This document shows, in pieces, positions 52,919 to 62,236 of a stretch of DNA of 64,000 bases. The position numbers and the translations under genes are program-made. Below the pieces are notes generated by a model. It worked only from the letters and a program-made list of their open reading frames with translations. It had not been told where the DNA came from and did not search any database. How positions within the stretch are numbered: position 1 is the stretch's first letter; every line of letters starts with the position of its first letter. This stretch comes from Paenibacillus alkaliterrae (GTDB lineage Bacteria > Bacillota > Bacilli > Paenibacillales > Paenibacillaceae): assembly GCF_021532375.1 (NCBI RefSeq), contig NZ_JAKGAP010000032.1:17419-81418 (forward strand). The letters are read 5' to 3'.

Positions 52919-53821
52919 CTACATGATGCCTTCATCCGTAAGCTTCTTGGAGGTATAATTTGCGCCGAGCACAAAGACTAGCCCAACGACTGCCTGGAAC
53001 AAGCCGACAACCGTCGCCAGCGTATACTGGCCCGACTGGAGCCCGATCCGGTACACGAACGTGCTGAGCACGTCGGAGTATTCGCGTACCGCCAAATTGC
53101 CAATGACATACGGTCGCTCAAAGCCGATGGAAATCATATGACCTAAATTAATAATGAGCAGCACGACAATCGTCGATTTCAAGCCAGGCAGCGTAATATG
53201 CCAAATGCGCTTCAGCCTGCCTGCTCCGTCGATGCCGGCAGCCTCGAACAGCTCCTTGTTAATGCCGGTGAGGGCAGCCAAATAAATAATCGTCCCCCAG
53301 CCGGCGCTTTGCCACACGCCCACGAGCAAATAAGTAGCGAGCCAATCGTTCTTGTCCGTCAGAAACGGTATCGCATCAAATCCAATAGAGGTAATCACAT
53401 TATTAATCATGCCGGATTGCGTGCCAAACACCTGATAAACGATTCCGCCGATAATGACCCAGGAAATAAAATGCGGAATATAAAGAACCGTTTGTGATAG
53501 CTTTTTGAACCACTGCACCTTCATCTCGTAGAGCATAATGGCCAAAATAAGCGGTGCCGGAAAAGAAACCAGCAAATCGAGAAAGTTGAGCATCAGCGTA
53601 TTGCGAAGCGTCAAATAAAAATCGCGCATCCCAAACACTTCCTTGAAAGCTTCGAAGCCGATCCACTCGCTCCCCACTATTCCTTGAAAAAAATTAAAAT
53701 CCTTAAATGCAATAATGATCCCGTACATCGGTCCGTATTTGAAAATGATGAAATAAATGAGCGGCAATACAAGCAGCGCATACAGCTGCCAATATCTGCG
53801 AAAATAGGCGTTCCAACTCAC
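52919..53821 (-). CDS. LplB-type ABC transporter permease
   Basis: I start at GTG 53821 because AAGGAGGAGACCGCT precedes it; this gives 300 residues starting SWNAYFRRYWQLYALLVLPL. The motif MYGIIIAFKDFNFFQGIVGS and EAA loop LFEAAGIDGAGRLKRIWHIT mark an LplB subunit. A longer frame to 53887 lacks a good ribosome site. Confidence 0.92.
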   Translation of the reverse strand: MSWNAYFRRYWQLYALLVLPLIYFIIFKYGPMYGIIIAFKDFNFFQGIVGSEWIGFEAFKEVFGMRDFYLTLRNTLMLNFLDLLVSFPAPLILAIMLYEMKVQWFKKLSQTVLYIPHFISWVIIGGIVYQVFGTQSGMINNVITSIGFDAIPFLTDKNDWLATYLLVGVWQSAGWGTIIYLAALTGINKELFEAAGIDGAGRLKRIWHITLPGLKSTIVVLLIINLGHMISIGFERPYVIGNLAVREYSDVLSTFVYRIGLQSGQYTLATVVGLFQAVVGLVFVLGANYTSKKLTDEGIM

Positions 53822-53908
53822 AGCGGTCTCCTCCTTATGCAATCGGTTCAGGTGTGGAGACGAGGCCATCCCCCGCCTCCAACACATTCACCAAGCCTGA
53901 TCAGCGCA

Positions 53909-55537
53909 TTATTTTGCCTGCATCTCTTTATATACAGCCGTGCGCTCGTCTAGAATCGCCTGACCTCCGCTAGCCATATAGTCTTTCAGCATCGTTTCAT
54001 AGACGCTTTCGAACTGGTCCGGTTTCGCCATTGTTGTTTTCACGATCATTTCATTGAATTTATCGAGCAAAGTCGTGCCGTATTTCGTTTGCGCTTCGAT
54101 CGGTCTGTCCATCAGCACCGGCGGAATCACATCTGTATTAGCAATGACTTGAGCAGCCTCAACCTGATCCTTGAATTTCGCAGGCATTTGCATCGCTCTG
54201 GCCTTCAGGTTCAATTCCATGCTGCCAAGCTGTTTGCCGTTCGAGATAATAATCATGTCGCCGCCATTGTACAGTCGGTTCAACGCTTCTTCTGTCGGAT
54301 TTTCCACCACTACCGGTATGTCGTCAACCATCGTATAATTCTCGCCCTCAATGCCGTTTTGCAGGTTGAACAAATTGTCGCCGGTTGCCATCCACTCCAA
54401 ATACTTGATGGCTTCAACTGCGCGTTCGCTTGATTTTGGAATCATGATATAAAGGCCGTTTGGTGCGTACATAGGCTTAGCATGCTTGCCTTCCTCGTTC
54501 GTAAATACGTCTACGGAATGAAGCAGCGCGCCGGGCACGTTTTTCTGCAGTGTATCGTAAGAGCCGTTCTCATAGAAAGGATTGATATCATCCTCGCTGT
54601 AGAAACCAACCTTGCCTGTTGCTACGTCCTCGCCCAGCTTCTTCTTGTCCTTGTCGAGGCCGAAATCCTTGCTGATCAGCCCTTCATTATACAGCTTATT
54701 CATGAACTGCAGCGCATCCTTAAAGCCAGGCAGAAGCGTCGGATAATCGTTGGAGCCAAGCTGCTGCGTCAATGTGTACTTTTGTTCGTCCGTCAATGGT
54801 TTAATGAAAGACCAAAGGAGCGGCTCGTATTGAGCGGAAGCGATCGTCATCCCCATCGGAATAACCTGCCCGCCAGTCGCGCCCGGATCCTTTTCTTTAA
54901 ACGCTTTCAACGTTTCATAAAGCTCTTCTGTCGTTTGCGGTACAGGCATATTCAGCTTATCCAGCCAATCCTGACGGATGAAGGACGCATATTTGCCTAC
55001 ATTGGACCGCTTCGCAGGTACCGCGAATTGCGTACCCTGGTATTGGCCGTAGCCAAGAACCTCGTCACCTAGAAACGCTTTCAAATTCGGTGCGTGCTCG
55101 TCAAGCAGCGGACCTACATCAGTCAATCCGCCCTGCTTGGCATAACGGTTAAATGTATTCGGATCGTAAGTAAAGACAATATCCGGCACGTTGCTTCCGC
55201 TGGCCATCAGGACATTCAGCTTCTCTACTTCCTCCGAACGCGGCACTGGCACGTATTCCAGATCAATGTTGTTCGGCTCGCCGAAGTTTTCTTGAATGTA
55301 GTTCGTCAAATAGTTGTCTGTAATCGTGGAGCCGACCGGCGAGTTCCCTCTGTCGAATACTTCAACCTTGAGCGTAACCCGCTCTTTGGAAGCACCTGTA
55401 TCCGTATTCGTTCCCCCCGAAGCATTTGGCTCCGAATTTGAAGAACATGCCGTAAACAATAATGAGCAAGCCAGGCCAAGCATCAGTAAGGATTTCTTCG
55501 TTCCCAAAATACCGTTTTTTCTCTTATTTCCAATCAT
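53909..55537 (-). CDS. LplA-type sugar-binding lipoprotein
   Basis: ATG 55537 preceded by GAAGGGG gives 542 residues. The signal peptide LLMLGLACSLLFTACSS contains the lipobox FTAC. The mature protein has LplA-class features (VPVPRSEEVEKLNVLMASGS; DWLDKLNMPVPQTTEELYET; PMYAPNGLYIMIPKSSERAV). It leads the operon of two permeases, the toroid-like protein and the GH105-type enzyme. The ligand is probably an unsaturated uronate oligosaccharide. Confidence 0.92.
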   Translation of the reverse strand: MIGNKRKNGILGTKKSLLMLGLACSLLFTACSSNSEPNASGGTNTDTGASKERVTLKVEVFDRGNSPVGSTITDNYLTNYIQENFGEPNNIDLEYVPVPRSEEVEKLNVLMASGSNVPDIVFTYDPNTFNRYAKQGGLTDVGPLLDEHAPNLKAFLGDEVLGYGQYQGTQFAVPAKRSNVGKYASFIRQDWLDKLNMPVPQTTEELYETLKAFKEKDPGATGGQVIPMGMTIASAQYEPLLWSFIKPLTDEQKYTLTQQLGSNDYPTLLPGFKDALQFMNKLYNEGLISKDFGLDKDKKKLGEDVATGKVGFYSEDDINPFYENGSYDTLQKNVPGALLHSVDVFTNEEGKHAKPMYAPNGLYIMIPKSSERAVEAIKYLEWMATGDNLFNLQNGIEGENYTMVDDIPVVVENPTEEALNRLYNGGDMIIISNGKQLGSMELNLKARAMQMPAKFKDQVEAAQVIANTDVIPPVLMDRPIEAQTKYGTTLLDKFNEMIVKTTMAKPDQFESVYETMLKDYMASGGQAILDERTAVYKEMQAK

Positions 55538-55753
55538 CGTTCCAACCCCTTCATCGAATGATGTATTGTACCGTGCGGGCCGCTTGATCATTTAGGATTA
55601 CGCTTTCAGCCATGATGCGGCAGCCCGAATCGGGATGACCACAGTATGGCATGACATTCGGGAAGGCGGCAATAAACTAGTTTCCAAACGATAAACCCTA
55701 GCGAAAAACCCAATATCTGTTAATTGAAACTATCTTCGCATCATAAACTATTT

Positions 55754-58021
55754 TCAAATATCCGCGGAATGACGGGCTTTCTCGGGCTTTAGCTTCAGCT
55801 TTCTATAGTCGCCCGGCGTTACGCCGACGATTCGTTTGAACACGCGCCCGAATGTAATCGAATTCGCGTACCCGACCTGAAGGGCAATATTTTGCACCGA
55901 ATCTTCCGTTTCGGCCAACAGCTCCTCCGCCCGCTCCATCCGCAGCTGGACAATAAAATCAACGAATTTCATATTAAACTCTTCTTTGAATAAATAGCTA
56001 ACATACTTGCCCGACACATGGAACCGGTCGCTCAGGTGCTTGAGTGACAAATCGGGATTTTCAAAATGCTCTTCAATATAAGCCTTCAATTCATTAATCA
56101 TCGCGCGGTGGTTTTTCGTTTCGCTGTGCGCGACATAGGTGCGGTATATTTCCGTCAGTTGCTCGGAATAAAGTGCTTTGATTTGTTCCAGCGACACCGC
56201 CTCTTCAGCCATTGCCTTTCTGACATCGGCCTTTGCGCCTTTGAAATGCTCCTGCAATTCCTCAGACATGTCCGAGAGCTCACTTCCGAGCATGTCCATC
56301 ATCATCTGCAAAACTATCCTGATATCCTCATCCTTCAAGCAATCCGACTCCAAATGCTCGAATAAGCTTTCCAAATGAATACGCCATTCGCCGGTTAGCA
56401 GCCTAAACCCCCTCACTAGCTCTGAGCCGTGCTGCACATATTTATACCATTTCCGTCCCGCATCTCCCGGCAGATCCTCGCTCATAATGACAGCTTCCTT
56501 ACCGAGAGACATTTTGTGCTGAAGCACATCTAATGCCGCTTTATAGGAATGCCCGACCTGCCCCCATTCGCGCTCAACATGCCCGACGCCGAATAGCAAT
56601 GATATCCGCAAATGCTCAGCCACCCAGATTCGGCCTTTGTCTGCGAATATCCGGATTTTCTCCATCGGGGACATCTCCCCTTTGGTTAAACCGACGATCA
56701 TTCCCATCCTGTTCTCGGCGATCCATTCCGCCCAGCCATACATGCCGTCTGCCTCCGCCAGCTCCTGTAGGACATTCGTCAAGGCGAACTTTAACGTATG
56801 CTGGTCACGCACCGAAAATCCGCTGCGAAAATCGCGGTACTGTCCTATCTCAACGACAACAAATGCCAATTGATCGAGCTCTTCTCCCTTGGACAGCAGC
56901 CCCAGCTTCTTTAATTCTTCTGCTGCCACTTCTATCCCGTCAGACTGCAATAAGTCATGGAACAGCTGACGCCTGCTCACCAGAAGGTTCTCGCGCTGCT
57001 GCTTCTCGAAGTCCGCAGTTTGTTGGATCAGGCTCTCCAGCGTATGATCGATCATAGACAGCTCGTCCATTTTCATCCCGAACTCATCCTTGCGAAGCTG
57101 GATCGATTCAATCCGGTTCATCATGACCCGAATCGGCTTATAGTTTTTTCTAGTTATATAGATGATGTAGAAGATCGCAAACACAACCGTCAGCAAGCCG
57201 ATGACGACCCAAACATAAGAAATGACCGACACCCACATAAACAGCTTCCCAGCAGAAATTCCGCTTTCGAACGTCCAGCCGAGAGGGTCTAAGGAAATCC
57301 GATTCAATATTTTGCCGCTTGGCTTCTCCTCATTGGATAGAGCGTCTGTCCGGGTAGAGAATAATAAGCTTCCTGTAGCATCGCGGACATCTACAAACGA
57401 GACATCGCCATTGTTCATTGACCTTATCATCTGCTCCACCGCATACATATCGACATTGATCACGATGAGCCCTTCGGTCCCGAAGGGCAGCGGCTCTCTT
57501 TTATAAATAGAAATAACGCGCTTATCCAGCTCCGTGCTGAATTCATGGTAATTCCGGATCGCTGACCAGTCATGACTGTCCGGATGGCCCAGCGCCTGCT
57601 CAATGAATGCCCTGTCGGCAAATGACTCCCAGGCCACCAGCCCGCTCCGCGTCAGCACATTCTTGTCTTCAGCGCGGTATACATAGATCGAATCGATCAG
57701 GCTGTCGTTAGCCGCGAGCGTCCTCATGCTGTCGACGACATCAAATATCACCTGACGATTCTCGCGCGTAAGCTCCGTGTTTAGAAAGTCGCGGTACCGG
57801 TCGTTTTTCTCAACCTCCTCCAGCACGTCAAGCTCAATCCCTTTAAGCGCACGGGCCAGTCGGTCTACCATATAGCTGGTCGTTATCCGGTCAGCCTTGA
57901 CGGTTTCTTTATGCGAGATATCATTAACTATGATAAAGGACAAAAAGATTAAGATTGTCACCGTAAATAAAAATATAGGAAAATATGAAAGCAGCATGCG
58001 GCGGTACCAATTCCTCTTCAT
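55754..58021 (-). CDS. Membrane-bound AraC-family regulator
   Basis: ATG 58021 after AAGGAGTGATGGAG gives 755 residues. Helices at about 10-35 and 270-295 enclose an extracellular Cache-like sensor (VYRAEDKNVLTRSG; FGTEGLIVINVDMY). A cytoplasmic coiled and GGDEF-like-sized region leads to a C-terminal AraC domain (NPDLSLKHLSDRFHVSGKYV; NIALQVGYANSITFGRVFKR; IVGVTPGDYRKLK). This one-protein sensor-regulator class controls nearby LplABC importers in Paenibacillus, so it likely activates the operon at 55537. A cre-like GAAAGCGCTTACC lies upstream. Confidence 0.92.
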   Translation of the reverse strand: MKRNWYRRMLLSYFPIFLFTVTILIFLSFIIVNDISHKETVKADRITTSYMVDRLARALKGIELDVLEEVEKNDRYRDFLNTELTRENRQVIFDVVDSMRTLAANDSLIDSIYVYRAEDKNVLTRSGLVAWESFADRAFIEQALGHPDSHDWSAIRNYHEFSTELDKRVISIYKREPLPFGTEGLIVINVDMYAVEQMIRSMNNGDVSFVDVRDATGSLLFSTRTDALSNEEKPSGKILNRISLDPLGWTFESGISAGKLFMWVSVISYVWVVIGLLTVVFAIFYIIYITRKNYKPIRVMMNRIESIQLRKDEFGMKMDELSMIDHTLESLIQQTADFEKQQRENLLVSRRQLFHDLLQSDGIEVAAEELKKLGLLSKGEELDQLAFVVVEIGQYRDFRSGFSVRDQHTLKFALTNVLQELAEADGMYGWAEWIAENRMGMIVGLTKGEMSPMEKIRIFADKGRIWVAEHLRISLLFGVGHVEREWGQVGHSYKAALDVLQHKMSLGKEAVIMSEDLPGDAGRKWYKYVQHGSELVRGFRLLTGEWRIHLESLFEHLESDCLKDEDIRIVLQMMMDMLGSELSDMSEELQEHFKGAKADVRKAMAEEAVSLEQIKALYSEQLTEIYRTYVAHSETKNHRAMINELKAYIEEHFENPDLSLKHLSDRFHVSGKYVSYLFKEEFNMKFVDFIVQLRMERAEELLAETEDSVQNIALQVGYANSITFGRVFKRIVGVTPGDYRKLKLKPEKARHSADI

Positions 58022-58065
58022 CTCCATCACTCCTTGTATAAAAGCACAACTGCTTTTGAACCTAG

Positions 58066-58079
58066 AGAAAGCGCTTACC
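58066..58079. promoter_or_regulatory. Cre-like site before the AraC regulator
   Basis: GAAAGCGCTTACC matches the CcpA site TGAAAGCGCTTWCA with two differences, about 45 bp before the start codon. Catabolite repression is plausible. Confidence 0.5.
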
Positions 58080-58187
58080 CTAATTATTCTATAAGATAAA
58101 GGACAAATTTTCAATGGAAATAGAACGGCCGGCATAAAAAGCAGGGTGGTCAGTCGATTATTAACGTCTTTCGAGTGATCCGAGGGA

Positions 58188-58612
58188 TTATTGCAAGATA
58201 ACCGCATCGAGCTCATGCAGTACAAAACATTGGCGATTCCCTTCCGTTATACCGAACCGCCGCAGCAGCTTCGGCGCGCATTCGCCTGATGCTTCATACG
58301 CATCAAGAATCGCTTCGCCCGCTTCCCGGCTGCCCGTCGTTACCGCCCGCTACCAATCCCCGTTTCCGTGTATCTTAAGATCGGATGCAACCAGGTAGAA
58401 TTTATCTCCGAGCGCTGATCTTACGATAAACGGATCCCTTACTCCCCCTCGCCGAGCCGGGAAGCAAGGATCGGCCGGCCGCCGTTTAATTCCCGCCAAT
58501 GCAGCGGATCGTTATCTATGCTTAATGCAAAATAAATCTGCTCTCCATCCGCATGTGCTTCTCCTTTAAAGTAAGCGAACAAATATCCCGCGTATTCCTC
58601 TTGTCGCCTCAT
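58188..58612 (-). pseudogene. Broken GH43 gene fused to another gene's 3' end
   Basis: A good start (ATG 58612, AGGAGGA) opens a GH43-like N-terminus (YAGYLFAYFKGEAHADGEQI; DPLHWRELNGGRPILASRLG). A frameshift within five G residues follows, and the next frame continues with the GH43 RDPFIVRSALGDKFYLVASD and KIHGNGDW. TAG then interrupts. After GSR the text changes to EAGEAILDAYEASGECAPKL and RRFGITEGNRQCFVL, which looks like the C-terminus of some other protein, ending at TAA 58188. The GH43 core is deleted. It directly follows the GH51 gene, where a GH43 arabinosidase would be expected. Confidence 0.75.
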
Positions 58613-58613
58613 T

Positions 58614-61031
58614 TCAATGATTCCTCCTGCCTCTGTCCTGTTTTAGTACCTTCTTCACCCTAAAAATAGTAACGGAATGCCCAGGGAAATCATAGAAAAA
58701 GCTATTCGCCTCGGGATGCAGCTCTTTCCGCTTAGGCACAATCCGCTTAGGCGACTCAAAGTCATTCTCTTCATCAAGCCCATAGCCCGACAGCTCGATT
58801 ACTTCGACCATGGATGGAGTTTTAGGCAAATCCTCCAATACGACCTGTCCGGCTGCGCTTTGCTCCTGCACATTGACGACTTTCACGATGACGTCTCCGG
58901 TCGACCGGTCGGAGCTGGCGGAATAATACACCGCCTCGATGACCGGCAGCTTATCCTCCGTGTCATTGATCAATACACCATCGACATAAGTTCGAATCCT
59001 TCTTCCCGACACTTCTAAAGCAAAATCATATTCAATGCCTGTTTCCACAGTAAACAAGCTTTGGGTCAGGCATGAACCTCTGCCATCCACTTTGGAAACG
59101 ACCATGGAATCCTGGTTCTGCCATCCGCCAACTTCCCATATGAGCTGATTTTTGTCATCGCTCTTTCCAAAGCAAACGTCAAAGCCTTTTGGACCGCTGA
59201 TTTTCTTCGCTTTGAAACGCAAGGTATAACTGTCCCAATCCGTCTCTCCCAGCTCCATCGATCGCTTCGCCGTTCCATTCAGGCGGTCCTCCTGCATATC
59301 CGACAGCACCTCAGGCAAACCTTCAAAACATTTGATTTCTCCGGTTTCATCGTTAATGAGCCGAACATCCCGAAACTGTATGGAACAAAGATCCGTACAC
59401 AGCGTAAGCTTCCCTGTGATCGACGCAGCCGGTTCGGCATGCGGCCGCTCAAACCCTCTTGCTTCGATTTTCAGCAAATGATCTCCCTGATGGTGCATAA
59501 ATAACTGCTGCACATAATAATTCACCGTCCCGTAAACCTCATGATTGTTGAACCAGATCATATCCGGCTTCCAGTTGACGTAATCGACGTTGCAAAGCAT
59601 CGGTGCGTAGCAGGCCAGCCCGACCGCATGCGCATTCTTCTCCAGACCCGTCATAAAAGCGGCTTCTACGAGCGCATTGTAATACGTATTGCCCCAGGAA
59701 GCATATTCGCCCAAAAACACTTTCGGTTCATCGACTTTGAAATGATCGTACCTGTTATAGTTGGCCAAAAACCATTCCGGCGACTGGTAATAGTGCTCGT
59801 CCACCAGATCGGATCTGTTTTCCCTAGCTGAATTCCAGCCCCGCTCATATTCTCCGCCGGCCGCAAACGGGCCGCTGGAATTGATGATTTTGATAGCGGG
59901 ATATTTCTCTTTAATGGCTCGATGGAAATAGGCGTAACGCTCGAAAAAAGGTTCGCCGACCTCTTCGTTTCCGATGCCGATATATTCCAGTCCGAATGGC
60001 TCCGGATGGCCTAACCCCGCGCGGATGCCGCCCCATTCGGTCGAGGAGTCGCCGCAAGCAAACTCGATCAGATCAAGCGCGTCATCGATCCAGGGCTGCA
60101 GCTCATCGAGAGGAACGATCCGTTTATGATGAGGGTCGTAGCCGGCCGTCAGAATCGGAATCGGCTTGGCTCCAATGTCCTCGCAGAACAGGAAATACTC
60201 ATAATACCCGAGGCCCAAGGTCTGATTATATCGCCAATTATTCCGTCTTGCCGGTCTCTGCTCTATGTCGCCTATCGTATTTTTCCAACGGTACATCGAA
60301 TTCCGTTCGTCGGCATTGAGCGAACCGTCATGAACCAGACAGCCGCCCGGAAAACGCATAAATTTCGGCTTCAATTCCGCGATCATCGCCGCAATATCCT
60401 CGCGCATCCCGTTAGGACGGTCCCGGAAGGTTTTTGCCGGAAACAAGGATACCATATCCAGATATAGCTTTCCGCTTCCTTTTGTCACGATGACCAAACG
60501 GCTGCTGTAATCCGTGGCTTTCGCCGTCATCACCGCTTCATACTTTGTCCACTCATCAGAACACACCGCGATTTCCGCTGCAGCATGAACAATACCGTCC
60601 AAGCCTTCGACCGCGATCCGGACCGGTACGTCAAAGCTGGAATCCCGTCTGGCGTAGAAGGAAAACATATAAGCTTCGCCTTCCTTGACAGGAATCCCGG
60701 AATTAAAGCCCTGGTTCAAAATGCCGACGCCGTCGCCTTCCGACAAAATCTCGATAACCGCGTAATGCTTGTTGCGCTCAGAAAAAGGCGCGCTCTCTTC
60801 CACCGTTAATTCAGCGCTTCCCTTGCCCCGTTCGACTTTCCCCCATGCCGTCAAGGCGTGGTAATCCGAATGATCGATCGGATCGAATTCGAAGGACCGG
60901 TTCTGAACAAGCTCCGCGTAAAGCCCTCCGTCCGCCGCATGATTCAGGTCCTCGAAAAAGATGCCGAACAGGTCGCCTAATTCCGCTCCGCGCTCCTGAG
61001 TAAATACCTTAAGTGTCCCTCGTTCATTCAT
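58614..61031 (-). CDS. GH51-type alpha-L-arabinofuranosidase
   Basis: 805 residues, no signal peptide. An N-terminal beta-domain (GIFFEDLNHAADGGLYAELV, then a CBM-like section at about 60-195) precedes the TIM barrel. The acid/base is Glu356 (YIGIGNEEVGEP) and the nucleophile Glu442 (PKVFLGEYASWGNTYYN). MRFPGGCLVHDG is a further clan-A mark. After residue 590 a LamG-like insertion (LRFKAKKISGPKGFDVCFGK; WEVGGWQNQDSMVV) and a beta-sandwich finish the protein. It removes arabinofuranose from arabinan or arabinoxylan fragments. Its upstream permease gene is a fragment only. Confidence 0.93.
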   Translation of the reverse strand: MNERGTLKVFTQERGAELGDLFGIFFEDLNHAADGGLYAELVQNRSFEFDPIDHSDYHALTAWGKVERGKGSAELTVEESAPFSERNKHYAVIEILSEGDGVGILNQGFNSGIPVKEGEAYMFSFYARRDSSFDVPVRIAVEGLDGIVHAAAEIAVCSDEWTKYEAVMTAKATDYSSRLVIVTKGSGKLYLDMVSLFPAKTFRDRPNGMREDIAAMIAELKPKFMRFPGGCLVHDGSLNADERNSMYRWKNTIGDIEQRPARRNNWRYNQTLGLGYYEYFLFCEDIGAKPIPILTAGYDPHHKRIVPLDELQPWIDDALDLIEFACGDSSTEWGGIRAGLGHPEPFGLEYIGIGNEEVGEPFFERYAYFHRAIKEKYPAIKIINSSGPFAAGGEYERGWNSARENRSDLVDEHYYQSPEWFLANYNRYDHFKVDEPKVFLGEYASWGNTYYNALVEAAFMTGLEKNAHAVGLACYAPMLCNVDYVNWKPDMIWFNNHEVYGTVNYYVQQLFMHHQGDHLLKIEARGFERPHAEPAASITGKLTLCTDLCSIQFRDVRLINDETGEIKCFEGLPEVLSDMQEDRLNGTAKRSMELGETDWDSYTLRFKAKKISGPKGFDVCFGKSDDKNQLIWEVGGWQNQDSMVVSKVDGRGSCLTQSLFTVETGIEYDFALEVSGRRIRTYVDGVLINDTEDKLPVIEAVYYSASSDRSTGDVIVKVVNVQEQSAAGQVVLEDLPKTPSMVEVIELSGYGLDEENDFESPKRIVPKRKELHPEANSFFYDFPGHSVTIFRVKKVLKQDRGRRNH

Positions 61032-61065
61032 CGCTTTTAGACTCCTTCACGTTCAAATCCTTCGT

Positions 61066-61211
61066 TTATCCTTTTACCGAACCGAGTAAAATACCCTTTA
61101 CAAAAAACTTTTGAGCGAAAGGATACATAATGATCATTGGAATTGAAGCGATGACCATGGCCGCAAGTTCAATCGTTTGCGCCGTCACGAGCCCCTGTAT
61201 TTGATAAATTA
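61066..61211 (-). pseudogene. C-terminal stump of an LplC-type permease
   Basis: The minus-strand frame ending at TAA 61066 reads QGLVTAQTIELAAMVIASIP and YPFAQKFFVKGILLGSVKG, the unmistakable end of an LplC/YtcP permease. Upstream of about 61211 the sequence turns AT-rich and unrelated. The rest of the importer that once preceded the GH51 gene is lost. Confidence 0.85.
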
Positions 61212-61862
61212 TTGATTAAATGCACTCTTTATATTCGAAAAGGAGGGGGCAACAAAATCTTTAAATTTACTTCTACCAAATTTGGGCAGGTAAGAAATAA
61301 GGAAATTACATTATGGGAAAAGTTGGGGTTTACATCGGATGAATATTCGATGGTTACAACAATGTTAGATTTAACAAATTGGAAAGAATCTGAAGACTTT
61401 GATATAACAGGTATAGAACCCGCGGTTGAAATAGATTATGTAGACATAAAGCAAATTCTGATTGAAGATGGGGAAGACGAAATGGCGGAATTATTCCAAA
61501 ATCAATATTCCTCTACCAAAAAACCAGATCAAGTAGTGATTACTCTTAAAGATAAAGCTTCGGATGAAATTGCATGCATCGCTTTTTATCGGGTGGTCAT
61601 AGCTAATAGAGGTACTGACAACGAATTGTTGGATGCAATTGCTTTCGGAATTCATATTAGACCTAAATATGCGTTGAACCGTGCGGAAATACGAAGATTT
61701 TTACAAGGTTGCTTGGTTTCGATGAAACAATTAGGTTTGGTTCACGCTAATACACGAATTACTTTGAAAAATTTTAATGTTTTTGCTGCGATGGTTAGCG
61801 AAGGATTCCATAATGAAGGTTTAGAAAAAGCTAATATAATGCGTTTATACAGATCTGTTTAA
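61212..61862 (+). CDS. Unknown protein, possibly GNAT-related
   Basis: An AT-rich frame of up to 216 codons opens at TTG 61212 on the junction. A strong AAAAGGAGGGGG (61239-61250) lies inside it and is followed by ATC-TTT-AAA where an ATG would be expected, so the true start is unclear. The C-terminal half (AFYRVVIANRGTDNELLDAI; VHANTRITLKNFNVFAAMVS) weakly recalls the end of an N-acetyltransferase domain. I do not recognise the family. The next gene follows after 15 bp. Confidence 0.55.
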   Translation: MIKCTLYIRKGGGNKIFKFTSTKFGQVRNKEITLWEKLGFTSDEYSMVTTMLDLTNWKESEDFDITGIEPAVEIDYVDIKQILIEDGEDEMAELFQNQYSSTKKPDQVVITLKDKASDEIACIAFYRVVIANRGTDNELLDAIAFGIHIRPKYALNRAEIRRFLQGCLVSMKQLGLVHANTRITLKNFNVFAAMVSEGFHNEGLEKANIMRLYRSV

Positions 61863-61877
61863 AAGGCATAACACGAT

Positions 61878-62144
61878 ATGAAAAAGTATGTAAATGCAAA
61901 GGAAGTTTTACCTGATGCTCTCATAAAGGAAATTCAAAAGTATGTAAAAGGCCAACACATTTATATACCACAAACAGAACGACAAAGTTGGGGGGCTTCA
62001 ACTGGAATTCGCGATGAAATGGAGTTGCGTAACGAGGAAATATTCCAGCAATACCATGGAGGATTAAGCATTGCGGAACTCGCTGAAATATTTAACTTAA
62101 GTGAAGATCGGATTAGAGGGATTATTTACGGAAAGCGCACATGA
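61878..62144 (+). CDS. CD3324-like HTH protein
   Basis: 88 residues. The start YVNAKEVLPDALIKEIQKYV and HIYIPQTERQSWGASTGIRD match the small CD3324 family, related to Mor-type activators. The C-terminal LSIAELAEIFNLSEDRIRGI is a helix-turn-helix. Composition is AT-rich like its neighbours. The role is unknown; it may regulate the accessory segment. Confidence 0.8.
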   Translation: MKKYVNAKEVLPDALIKEIQKYVKGQHIYIPQTERQSWGASTGIRDEMELRNEEIFQQYHGGLSIAELAEIFNLSEDRIRGIIYGKRT

Positions 62145-62191
62145 AAGATTATGCGGGACTGATATTACAAATTGGGATTGAACCAAATAAT

Positions 62192-62224
62192 AACCAAGGC
62201 ATCCGAATATCGGCGGCCTTGGTT
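62192..62224. terminator. Hairpin between converging accessory genes
   Basis: AACCAAGGC (62192-62200) pairs with GCCTTGGTT (62216-62224). The minus side continues ATTATTTGG, a weak T-tract, so terminator activity is plausible for the gene at 62237. Confidence 0.55.
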
Positions 62225-62236
62225 AGCGCATCACAG

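Noticed and set aside
55754..58225. Longer start for the AraC regulator at 58225
   Set aside because: The extra 68 residues cover the promoter region and have no membrane or domain logic; ATG 58021 has a strong ribosome site before a membrane helix.
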